Source of the DNA: Saccoglossus kowalevskii
Taxonomy: Eukaryota; Hemichordata; Enteropneusta; Harrimaniidae
Direction: 5' to 3'
Length of the DNA: 34,512 bases
Assembly: GCF_000003605.2 (NCBI RefSeq)
Contig: NW_003124901.1
Location: 48,416-82,927, forward strand
How positions within the stretch are numbered: position 1 is the stretch's first letter; every line of letters begins with the position of its first letter. The notes under the pieces are model-generated. The model was not told the origin of the DNA. It saw nothing but the letters and a program-made list of their open reading frames with translations, and did not search any database. This document shows, piece by piece, positions 30,401 to 34,512 of this stretch. Made by a program: the position numbers and the translations under genes.

Positions 30401-32104
30401 CATACACACAGCCTTCCAATTCAGTGGTAAGTCATTACGTTCTTTGTGTTCTAGTTGAGCATTTTGAGTAATAATAATAATCCACTTCTTGGATCGTCAC
30501 AGTTTTAAAGTTTTAGACCCTGTGTTCAAACCCATACCCATCTCTGCACAATTCTTAATTGGCTTATTAATTATTATTTGTTTTGCTTTTCAGCAGCATT
30601 CATCAGAGCCTAGAACAGTAAAAGATTGGCAAGATGGTCTCAGGGCTCTCCTTCCCAACATAAATATCAGCTTTGGCCAACAGGGTCTGTCAGTTCCTCC
30701 ACAAAAAGGTAAGGCCCTTTAGGACCATAAAAAATCTGATTAGCCTGAGCTCGAATGACCAATCTACACCACAATGTTTGATGTCTGCATAAATTTTGAC
30801 AGAGAGAGAGAGCGAGAGAAGTTTGTCAGTCGAAATTATGAAATTTTGCAGCTGTGAAAATTTAACTGAGATTTAAGAGACACCTAGTCGTTCATTTTCA
30901 CGAATTTTGTCAAATCACAAATTTTTCTAGCAGTGGAAATTAAATGGTTAAAAGTATATGAAATGAATGAATTGGAGTAATTATAACTCATGTTTTATAA
31001 TTAGTCCCCGTTCGGACTCCGTCAGTCAGTCCGTCAGTCTGGAGTCGTATTTCAGAACCCTTTGGACCGATTCTGTTCCTTCTTTGCATGTGCCTAGTAC
31101 TTTATGTGGGACATATGCACATGTAGTGGTTTAGTGGTTCGATTCAAAATGGCCGACTGGCAGCCATCTTGTTTTTTGAAAATGTCGTATTTTTTACATG
31201 TTTTGTCAGTTTTCACTAAAATTTGGTACATAGATTATACATGTTAGGATACATGTCCATGACAATTTCTTTTGCAATTGGATCAAAGATGGCCGACTGG
31301 CAGGCATCTTGTTTTGTTTTTTATGTTTGGTATCTTGGACATGCTTTGTCAGTTTTCATTCAAATTTGGCACATACTTTATACATGTTAGGATACATGTC
31401 CAGGACAATTTGTTTCAAAATCGGATCAAGGATGGTCGATTGACAGCCATCTGACTTTTTGGCCTTACTACTGTATTTCCAAGATTTGTGTACCATCATC
31501 ATACGTATTTGGCACATACATGTCAGTTTGTTTCATAATCAGATCAAAGATGGCTGAATAACGGCTGTTTTTATTTTTGGCCATATTACTATATCTCTGT
31601 CACTCATGTATCATTTTCATTGATATTTAGTATGTCATAAATGGATACATGTACATGTCAATTGAATTTGCAATTTGATCAAATAGGGCCAACTGGCGAC
31701 CATCTTGTTTGTTTAAAATGTGATAACTTGGACATGCTTTCACTTTTGATCTATGTTTTTCTCTGCTGTCTTAAACCAGAGGGGTCGTCACGCAACATGT
31801 GTTCCAATTTGATGTGAATAAATAATCCGTTGTATATGCCACTTGAGACTCAAGATTTCAAGGACATGCACGCGACAATCCCTCCGCTTTAATATGACGA
31901 GCACAAAGAGACCTTTCAAAAATGTTACGTGGACTATGTCATTTTCAATGACTTGTTTAATGTAATCTTCATTATTTTCAGATAATTGGAATTCAGCCAG
32001 TAATCAATCAAATTGGCCCACATCAGATCCTGCAATTATTACAAGTATTACAGTGTCTTCAGCTCCTTCAACATCTTACACAAATGCTAACTCAGACAGA
32101 GAAA
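6372..32104 (+). CDS. CNOT4: CNOT4 (CCR4-NOT subunit 4, E3 ubiquitin ligase) ortholog, 15 coding exons, 3' end outside window
   Basis: CNOT4 (yeast Not4) is a cytosolic and nuclear RING E3 ligase tied to the CCR4-NOT deadenylase, acting in co-translational quality control and mRNA decay. Fifteen in-phase exons encode 632 residues before the window ends. Residues 13-55 form a C4C4 RING (CPLC, PCTC, CRFC, CPAC). A Lys/Arg-rich linker helix (about 73-103) follows. Residues 108-200 form the RRM (QKNLVFVVGLSQRLADPE and FGKFGKIVKVV). KYCSHFL, CPKPDC and MYLHE form the CCCH finger (about 196-213). The long C-terminal half is disordered but holds blocks shared with vertebrates: SSLFSNTFMPP, NWQEAFGF, LGFDPWDESS with AEIMEKEL, DWQDGLRALLPNINISFG and SDPAIIT. 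The last matches the long vertebrate isoform, so further exons are expected beyond 34512. Confidence 0.96.
6408..7470 (+). other. CNOT4 intron sequence, nothing recognised
   Basis: This is the start of the 5-kb intron between coding exons 1 and 2. Short open frames on the minus strand have no family features. Confidence 0.7.
7471..7682. mobile_element. 212-bp MITE with terminal inverted repeats
   Basis: The left end ACTGTGGAATACTTTATTTT is repeated inverted at the right end, where the complement reads ACTGTAGAATACTTTATTTT and continues CGCTTGGAATT. AAAT flanks both ends and may be the target duplication. There is no coding capacity. TTTTCGCT motifs recur inside. Confidence 0.85.
7832..10076. 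mobile_element. 2.2-kb long-inverted-repeat (foldback-like) element
   Basis: The left arm (7832-8314, then 8738 to about 8745) and right arm (about 9478-10076) are diverged inverted copies of roughly 0.5-0.6 kb. Shared stretches include CATCCTGCCAGTC, TTTGTAAACAAT, ATGATAACAGTTC-type sequence, TGTGTTTATTG, CTGATTGGTTAATGGC and CTTCCGACC. The middle (about 8745-9478) holds no recognisable transposase. It lies in the CNOT4 intron. The outer limits are estimates. Confidence 0.75.
8319..8737. mobile_element. Nested 419-bp TTAA-flanked element (piggyBac-like MITE)
   Basis: It interrupts the left arm of the foldback element: TTAA at 8315-8318 and 8738-8741 flank AGGCCCAGG at one end and TTGGGCCT at the other (7-bp inverted AGGCCCA). 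Removing it restores the arm sequence GATTGGTTAATGGC, which is intact in the right arm. A CTTGCCCGGGGCAAG palindrome lies near its right end. Confidence 0.75.
10221..10287. repeat. Two adjacent hairpins, the second capped by a C16 tract
   Basis: CTGCATT (10221-10227) pairs with AATGCAG (10240-10246). TTTGTCAACTGG (10248-10259) is a perfect 12-bp inverted match of CCAGTTGACAAA (10276-10287), with a loop made almost wholly of the C tract 10262-10277. Confidence 0.85.
10300..11363 (+). other. CNOT4 intron, AT-rich, nothing further
   Basis: It contains a short CA microsatellite (about 10567-10586). No gene or element was recognised. Confidence 0.65.
11364..11432 (+). CDS. CNOT4: CNOT4 coding exon 2, RING part 1
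   Basis: It encodes CPLCMEALEMDDVNFFPCTC then GYQ, the first four zinc ligands (residues 13, 16, 30, 32) of the C4C4 RING. The acceptor is ttttactag and the donor gtaata, phase 0. Confidence 0.96.
11994..12017 (+). other. Potential intronic G-quadruplex
   Basis: Five G-runs (3, 3, 4, 6, 3) are separated by loops of one or two bases on the CNOT4 sense strand, about 560 bp into the long intron 2. This meets the usual G3+N1-7 rule. Confidence 0.7.
12020..13025 (+). other. CNOT4 intron 2, nothing recognised
   Basis: This is AT-rich sequence without supported genes or repeats. Confidence 0.65.
13029..13061. repeat. Perfect 13-bp inverted repeat (hairpin)
   Basis: AACATGGAGCTAA at 13029-13041 and TTAGCTCCATGTT at 13049-13061 are exact complements around a seven-base loop TTTCTTG. 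Confidence 0.9.
13062..15340 (+). other. CNOT4 intron 2, unassigned stretch
   Basis: It includes a promoter-like cluster of CCAAT-type motifs (about 13437-13495), a T16 run (13998-14013), and a GC-richer piece with repeated GTGCCGG / CCGTCC motifs (about 14105-14185). No gene was supported. Confidence 0.55.
15345..16577 (+). mobile_element. Family-1 core-tandem-repeat element, composite copy (two heads, two tails)
   Basis: Heads with the AGCTCCGCT...AGCGGAGCT hairpin start at 15345 and 15735. Tandem units of roughly 157 bp follow (TCTCAGATTTGTTCATTT, GATATCTTCAATTCTCTAAT, GACTTCTTGTTAAAAAC motifs). Tails with the inverted (A)CAGCGGAGCT and a small stem-loop lie at 16384-16419 and about 16538-16574. 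It looks like a Helentron-derived HINE / pearl-type element; no coding capacity. Confidence 0.75.
16592..17589 (+). mobile_element. Family-1 element, complete head-to-tail copy with assembly gap inside
   Basis: The head AGCTCCGCTGT (16592-16602) pairs with AGCGGAGCT (16614-16622). Core units after the gap repeat at 17025, 17181, 17338 and 17497 (periods 156, 157, 159). The tail has ACAGCGGAGCT (17554-17564), the exact inverse of the head, then the stem-loop CAGCCGACAGGCTG (17569-17582), then CTTGTTT. The head is nearly identical to the copy at 34044, which implies recent spread. Confidence 0.8.
16798..17024. other. Assembly gap, 227 Ns
   Basis: This is a run of N within the tandem units, typical of a repeat that could not be assembled. 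True copy number is unknown. Confidence 0.99.
17600..18790 (+). other. CNOT4 intron 2, nothing recognised
   Basis: This is AT-rich unique-looking sequence without supported genes. Confidence 0.65.
18796..18824. repeat. C12 / G9 hairpin
   Basis: C12 (18796-18807) and G9 (18816-18824) are separated by the eight bases AATTTAGT, giving a potential very stable stem in DNA and in the pre-mRNA. Confidence 0.85.
18830..19620 (+). other. CNOT4 intron 2, nothing recognised
   Basis: This is intron sequence without supported elements; a (TTTA)n microsatellite follows at about 19627-19648. Confidence 0.6.
19782..20397. mobile_element. Inverted-repeat element of about 0.6 kb
   Basis: The left CACTGGGTTTTAA (about 19788-19800) and GACGTCAAAAGATCAATGTC (from about 19842) are inverted at the right as GATCTTTTGACGTCGTCCCT (about 20324-20345) and TTAAAACCCAGTGGGTATAA. 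The arms are about 100 bp. The interior has no recognised protein. It lies about 130 bp upstream of coding exon 3. Confidence 0.75.
20526..20638 (+). CDS. CNOT4: CNOT4 coding exon 3, RING part 2
   Basis: It encodes ICRFCWHRIRTDENGLCPAC then RKPYPEHPADFKPLSEE, the last four RING cysteines (37, 40, 52, 55). This block is almost identical to that of vertebrates. The donor is gtaagt, phase 2. Confidence 0.97.
20639..21726 (+). repeat. CNOT4 intron 3, with old family-2 units
   Basis: The stretch from about 21050 to 21480 has degenerate units with CATGGCCGACTAGTGGCCAT, CATCTGGTGGCCATTTTAA and CCAAATGGTGGCCATGTGG, spaced about 95-155 bp, matching family-2 cores. No head or tail remains. Confidence 0.55.
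21727..21816 (+). CDS. CNOT4: CNOT4 coding exon 4, basic linker helix
   Basis: It encodes LQKIKNEKKQKDMQRKQKIS then ENRKHLASV, the conserved coiled, lysine-rich linker between RING and RRM. The donor is gtgagt, phase 2. Confidence 0.96.
21817..22346 (+). other. CNOT4 intron 4
   Basis: It runs from gtgagt to cattttcag. Nothing else was recognised. Confidence 0.75.
22347..22407 (+). CDS. CNOT4: CNOT4 coding exon 5, RRM start
   Basis: It encodes VVQKNLVFVVGLSQRLADPE, the first RRM strand (RNP2 region). The acceptor is cattttcag and the donor gttggt, a weak form, phase 0. Confidence 0.96.
22670..22756 (+). CDS. CNOT4: CNOT4 coding exon 6, RRM middle
   Basis: It encodes ILKKHEYFGKFGKIVKVVIN then QSTSYAGSQ. 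The YFGKFGKI..VVIN block is the family hallmark. The donor is gtattt, a weak form, phase 0. Confidence 0.96.
22757..24020 (+). other. CNOT4 intron 6
   Basis: It runs from gtattt to tctctccag. Open frames inside lack family features; nothing else was recognised. Confidence 0.7.
24021..24185 (+). CDS. CNOT4: CNOT4 coding exon 7, RRM end and CCCH start
   Basis: It encodes GPSASAYVTYQKSEDALKAI, then the region VDGRTLKASLGTTKYCSHFL and KNAQCPKP. ASAYVTY is the RNP1 position. The first two cysteines of the CCCH finger are at the end. The donor is gtaagt, phase 0. Confidence 0.97.
24186..24492 (+). other. CNOT4 intron 7
   Basis: It runs from gtaagt to gttttgtag; no further feature. Confidence 0.75.
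24493..24560 (+). CDS. CNOT4: CNOT4 coding exon 8, CCCH end
   Basis: It encodes DCMYLHELGDEAASFTKEDM then QL, completing the CCCH finger (Cys and His) with the conserved helix after it. The acceptor is gttttgtag and the donor gtaatt, phase 2. Confidence 0.97.
24561..26062 (+). other. CNOT4 intron 8
   Basis: The middle (about 24580-25570) is less AT-rich than other introns and may be inserted DNA. A plus-strand frame at 24732-24938 has a loosely BED-finger-like CNLC...LMNH pattern, too weak to name. An (AAATA)n microsatellite lies at about 25771-25789. Confidence 0.55.
25310..25535 (-). pseudogene. Unidentified coding-like segment inside CNOT4 intron 8
   Basis: The minus strand reads open for about 75 codons with a protein-like composition: EITRVAFERVHQVYEYYAKG and then EAVCEKLSSFIVREQHFYMG and QFFIDTALDYRE. 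It is preceded by a stop and lacks a clear start. ACAG followed by gtgtgt near 25322 could be a splice donor. I do not recognise the family. It could be an exon of a nested gene, a retro-copy fragment, or chance. Confidence 0.25.
26063..26164 (+). CDS. CNOT4: CNOT4 coding exon 9
   Basis: It encodes KHQDYERKLLEQLFGGGVTS then TNDGHTAPRLNTT. GKHQ.YE.KLL matches vertebrate CNOT4; the rest is variable. The donor gtttgt is weak, phase 2. Confidence 0.92.
26388..26881 (+). CDS. CNOT4: CNOT4 coding exon 10, disordered region
   Basis: It encodes about 164 residues rich in Pro, Ser, Thr and Asn. The conserved piece is SPFNGLHTDNSSSLFSNTF, which parallels SPFEG...SLFSDNF in vertebrates. A four-copy TTNGI-type repeat lies at 26617-26688. 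The acceptor is a NAGNAG site (ttcagcag): starting at 26388 adds one Ser, starting at 26391 omits it. The donor is gtatgt, phase 1. Confidence 0.92.
26617..26688 (+). repeat. Coding minisatellite, 4 x 18 bp, in CNOT4 exon 10
   Basis: Four in-frame copies encode ITTNGI, ATTNGI, RTTNGI and LTTNDT. They lie in the disordered region, so length change would probably be tolerated. Confidence 0.85.
26882..27457 (+). other. CNOT4 intron 10, first part
   Basis: This is intron sequence after the gtatgt donor; nothing recognised. Confidence 0.7.
27460..27737. repeat. Degenerate tandem repeat, period about 65 bp, about 4.3 copies
   Basis: Units begin with CAATG at 27460, 27525, 27590, 27649 and 27717 and share CAATGAC.CACTGTTTCACT, then ATAGTACATTGATAG and CAAGACATT. 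The last copy runs to 20 bp before exon 11 and contributes to its upstream intron sequence. Confidence 0.8.
27758..27868 (+). CDS. CNOT4: CNOT4 coding exon 11
   Basis: It encodes WQDSMFGNDTLPISSSTNWQ then EAFGFTSIKDKQEDEL. The block ISSSTNWQEAFGF corresponds to VSSSTDWQAAFGF of vertebrates. The acceptor is tttttacag and the donor gtaagt, phase 1. Confidence 0.95.
27869..28494 (+). other. CNOT4 intron 11, first part
   Basis: It contains a GTC/GTT triplet run (about 28087-28121). No gene was recognised. Confidence 0.65.
28495..29392 (+). mobile_element. Family-2 core-tandem-repeat element, complete copy
   Basis: The head AGTCCC (28495-28500) folds on CGGGGACT (28522-28529) in an imperfect hairpin with TTTGGAC/GTCCGAAA. 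Five units follow, each with an imperfect palindrome such as AAAATGGCC...GGCCATTTTG (about 28665, 28815, 28938, 29061, 29193) and CAAACTTGGTA. The tail repeats CGGGGACT (29366-29373), then the palindrome GCCATGCATGGC (29376-29387), then TTGTT. The tail ends 25 bp before exon 12. Same architecture as family 1, different sequence. Confidence 0.75.
29418..29615 (+). CDS. CNOT4: CNOT4 coding exon 12
   Basis: It encodes FDPWDESSKGLAEIMEKELQ and then a Pro/Asn-rich stretch ending SQRPPYRP. The first block matches FDPFDVTRKALADLIEKEL of vertebrates. The acceptor gtcaacag follows directly after a repeat element tail. The donor is gtaagg, phase 1. Confidence 0.93.
29616..30040 (+). other. CNOT4 intron 12, first part
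   Basis: This is intron sequence after the gtaagg donor; nothing recognised. Confidence 0.7.
30060..30222 (+). repeat. Family-1 element, solo 3' fragment
   Basis: One degenerate core unit (TTATTTTCGACTTC, TCTGATTGCTTTGATATTTT, CTCAGATTTGTTTATTTCAT) is followed by a decayed tail (GCTAAAAGCAGAGCTATCTC, CTGTTTGTTA). The tail stem-loop is lost. This is an old copy. Confidence 0.75.
30362..30426 (+). CDS. CNOT4: CNOT4 coding exon 13
   Basis: It encodes LVGSKMMSWMPHTYTQPSNS then V, 21 codons. The SWMP piece may match the YPWMAFPR region of vertebrates. It is supported mainly by phase (1 in, 0 out), the acceptor tatatcag and the donor gtaagt. Confidence 0.75.
30594..30708 (+). CDS. CNOT4: CNOT4 coding exon 14, DWQDGLRALLPNI block
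   Basis: It encodes the most conserved C-terminal block of long CNOT4 isoforms, DWQDGLRALLPNINISFG. The acceptor is a second NAGNAG (ttttcagcag): start 30594 adds Gln, start 30597 omits it. The donor is gtaagg, phase 1. Confidence 0.95.
30709..31002 (+). other. CNOT4 intron 14, first part
   Basis: It contains a GA microsatellite (about 30800-30820); otherwise nothing. Confidence 0.65.
31003..31750 (+). mobile_element. Family-2 element, copy without tail
   Basis: The head AGTCCCCGTTCGGACTCCGT (from 31003) lacks the full hairpin. Five units of about 115-145 bp carry GATCAAAGATGGCCGACTGG-type palindromic motifs (about 31141, 31280, 31423, 31540, 31676) and ACATGTTAGGATACATGTCC. No CGGGGACT tail was found, so it is 3'-truncated. 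Confidence 0.75.
31982..32104 (+). CDS. CNOT4: CNOT4 coding exon 15
   Basis: It encodes NWNSASNQSNWPTSDPAIIT then SITVSSAPSTSYTNANSDRE. SDPAIIT follows NW as in vertebrates. The donor is gtaagt, phase 1, so at least one more exon (the HWLKSLQALTE region in vertebrates) lies downstream. Confidence 0.93.
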
Positions 32105-32524
32105 GTAAGTACACGTAACAATATTTCAAACGTCTATCTTGCATTGTGAACCTAGAATACAACACTGTATGGTGTGATGTTGAATCAAGAGATTTAACTT
32201 AGTTTATTTTCGTCTAGCACAGACTGCTCCCTGTAAGTAGTTGATGCTCTATCTTGTCGTTACAATTACACATTACAATACTGTGCACTGCTACAGTTTA
32301 TTCTCATTGGTTGATTGGTTACACATGCTGTCCCGTTATCAGATAGTCACTGTTTTACATGTATAATGATTCAGTTTACAAAAACGATGATTGTTAGTTT
32401 ATATGTGCTTTTATTGGATTTGTGCTTCTAATAAAGCAAATGCGTAATATGACAAGGCTGTGTGATCATCTTCTTATCGTAAATGTATTGAAATAAACTG
32501 CCAAGCCTGGGCCTGTGACCACGA
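32105..32524 (+). other. CNOT4 intron 15, first part
   Basis: Intron after the gtaagt donor; nothing recognised. Confidence 0.65.
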
Positions 32525-33989
32525 CAGTCAAACCTGTTAATATCGGTCACCTGCAAAGAACGGTCACCTTTGTTTATCGGGTGCATTGTATCAGTCTCTT
32601 GCAGTTTGCTTTGTAAATGTCACTGGGTAGAGCAGCCACCTGTTTAATGTTGTCAGCGGCCATGTTAAACTGTGTTAATTGGCCCCTGTTATTATCAATA
32701 CCTGCCACTTGCTACTGTAAACACTGAATAAAAAAAATCAACAAAAGCTGAGAACAAAGAATCAATTAAGTTAGGGGACATATGGCATGTGTCCTGGTCT
32801 TCAGTTGTTATGTTACAATGATGTATTTCACACTGCTATCTAGTTATTCAAGTGATGAAGACTGACGAGACGACTGACGAGCAATGCGATTTGTCTGGAT
32901 CTTTGACAAAATATCAACTTTATTGTCTGCCACTATCAACGGCCAACAAAATCGACTAATTGGACATTCAGAGATCATCTGTTACTCCGACTGGAAAAGT
33001 TACTCAATACAAGTTTCATTTCTTCCGGTTATAGGTCATTGGACATGGATGTCACAACACACGTGGTGCTATGTTAATCATATGCTAATTAGCAATTTCA
33101 ATGGCGGCCCCAGGCATATAAACAATGTTTATAGTTCGTTCATTCAAATCATCATTTTCTGATGTTATCATTATGACCTGTAATTCCTAAAAAACTTGAT
33201 CTTAACAAGAAAATAAAGGTGATTAGATGTTCTAAAGCGAGTGGTGGTATGGGATCACGGTAATTGGCCGAAAAGTTTAGTGTTGGCAGAAAAGAAAACG
33301 GAGTTTCAGACGACAATGAAAATAGACTTGGCAAACAGAAAAGAAAAATTCAGAAGAGAACAAACTGACATGGGAATGGTTTAAAAATGCTATGGCTAGA
33401 AGAATCTCACTTAGCTGCCCCATGATGCAAATGTTTTATCATTTGCTAAAGATCTGAAATTCAACAATTTCAAGGCTTTCAACAGGTGGTTGGACTTATA
33501 GGAGACACTACGACATTGGCTTCAGTACTATGACCGGTGAAAGTGGCGATGTCAATAATGATGTTATGCAAGACTGGAAAAGAAAACTGCCAACGGTCAT
33601 TGAGAACTACGATAGTTAAAGACATTTTCAATTTAGACGAGACAGGGCTTTTTTTAAGGTGTTGATGAACAAACCTTTGTTTGTAGAAGGTGAAGATGCA
33701 AAGGCAGAATGATATCAAAGGAATGACGAAGACAGACTTGGTGACTTGCCAGTTTGAAATCATTTACACAATGATACATATCGATGTGGGTGTTGCATAT
33801 ATATTTTATTTGTAAATAAAGAGCAATTTTACATCATATGTGCATTTATTTCACATTTCCATCTACCACTATTCCTATTTAATTTATTTATAGATGCCCC
33901 TCTCCCAGCCACTATTTGACTTGAAATATGCCCTATAGTGGCCACTTTGGCTCAATTCCTTGGGTGACCATTATAGACAGGGTTGACTG
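32525..33989 (+). mobile_element. Decayed pogo/Tigger-like DNA transposon with terminal inverted repeats
   Basis: The left end CAGTCAAACCTGTTAATATC then GGTCACC is inverted at the right end, whose complement reads CAGTCAACCCTGTCTATAAT then GGTCACC. TA follows the right end. Ends of this kind are common in pogo-type Tc1/mariner elements. The interior carries a broken transposase at about 33220-33760. Confidence 0.8.
33220..33760 (+). pseudogene. Broken pogo/Tigger-type transposase
   Basis: Reading across several frames gives pieces of the CENP-B-like DNA-binding part (WFKNAMARR near 33375 across a frame change, DIGFSTMTGESGDV near 33510) and the start of the DDE domain (DIFNLDETGLFF near 33630, NKPLFVEGEDAKA near 33670). 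Stops and frameshifts break it, and most of the DDE catalytic domain is absent. It cannot encode an active enzyme. Confidence 0.75.
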
Positions 33990-34043
33990 TACAAATACTG
34001 GTGATTTGCAGCAATTATATTAAAATTTTAAAAACTTATTTTT

Positions 34044-34512
34044 AGCTCCGCTGTCGACTTTGTCGAGCGGAGCTTATCATATGAATGATTGTCCGTCGTT
34101 GTTGTCCGTGTCAATGTTTTACTTTTTCGACTTCTTCTTGAAAACTACAAGCCTGAATGCTTTGATACTTGGTGTATATGTACCTTGGGTAGACCTCTCT
34201 CAGATTTGTTCATTTCATGATCATATCTTCAATTCTCTAATTTTGGTGAATATTTTTGTTATTTTTGGTAAAAAGTGATATTTTTCAACTTCTTGTTAAA
34301 AACCGCAGGTCCAATTGCTTTGATATTACATATATAGGTACTACATGTGGACCTCTCTCAGATTTGTTCATTTTGTAATGATATCTTTAATTCTCTAATT
34401 TGGGTGAATATTTTTGTTATTTTTGGTAAAAAGTGATATTTTCGACTTCTTGTTAAAAACCGCAAGTCCAATTGATTTGATATTACATATGTAGGTACTA
34501 CATGTGGATCTC
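34044..34512 (+). mobile_element. Family-1 element, 5' part, runs off the window
   Basis: The head AGCTCCGCTGT (34044-34054) pairs with AGCGGAGCT (34066-34074). The following sequence is almost the same as the 16592 copy (GTCCGTGTCAATGTTTTACT, CTTCTTGAAAACTACAAGCC), then core units with period about 155 bp. The tail is not reached. Confidence 0.8.

Noticed and set aside
3790-32104. U12-type introns in either gene
   Set aside because: No donor matches ATATCCTT or GTATCCTT among the junctions assigned.
32884-33162. 92-codon open frame in the pogo element
   Set aside because: No transposase motifs and not in line with the broken transposase; probably chance.
1-34512. CRISPR arrays, operons, tRNA or rRNA genes
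   Set aside because: The tandem units are 65-157 bp with no spacers, the genes are spliced and eukaryotic, and no tRNA or rRNA signature was seen.

Overview
This is eukaryotic nuclear DNA: AT-rich, with intron-rich genes, long introns full of interspersed repeats, and one assembly gap (227 Ns) inside a tandem array. The proteins are clearly metazoan, and the repeat content (core-tandem-repeat elements, MITEs, a decayed pogo-type transposon) suggests a marine invertebrate, perhaps a lophotrochozoan such as a bivalve or brachiopod, or an ambulacrarian. I cannot fix the species.

The window holds two protein genes arranged head to head. On the minus strand (5223 down to 1, 3' end cut off) is SCNM1, a small zinc-finger spliceosome protein, in seven coding exons. 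On the plus strand (6372 to beyond 32104, 3' end cut off) is CNOT4, the RING/RRM/CCCH E3 ligase associated with the CCR4-NOT complex, in fifteen recognised coding exons plus a likely non-coding first exon ending at 5460. The two genes share a roughly 240-bp promoter segment (5224-5460) with a perfect CRE and two TGCGCA half-sites. Both reading frames stay in phase across every junction I assigned, and both proteins are full-domain and apparently functional.

Layout: 1-5223 SCNM1; 5224-5460 shared promoter and CNOT4 leader exon; 5461-11363 CNOT4 introns around the first coding exon, with a 212-bp MITE and a 2.2-kb inverted-repeat element carrying a nested TTAA-flanked insertion; 11364-11432 first RING exon; 11433-20525 a 9.1-kb intron with a hairpin, a G-quadruplex motif, a large tandem-repeat element array with the assembly gap, and an inverted-repeat element; 20526-24560 exons for the rest of RING, the linker, RRM and CCCH finger; 26063-32104 exons for the disordered C-terminal half, separated by introns with tandem repeats; 32105-34512 an intron with a decayed pogo/Tigger-like transposon and the start of another copy of the tandem-repeat element.

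The most interesting part is not the genes. Two unrelated-sequence repeat families share one architecture: a 5' hairpin built from a short inverted repeat, a core of tandem units of about 125-157 bp, a 3' copy of the same inverted repeat, then a small hairpin or palindrome followed by CTTGTT. This resembles Helentron-derived HINE / bivalve pearl elements, but the families themselves may be undescribed.
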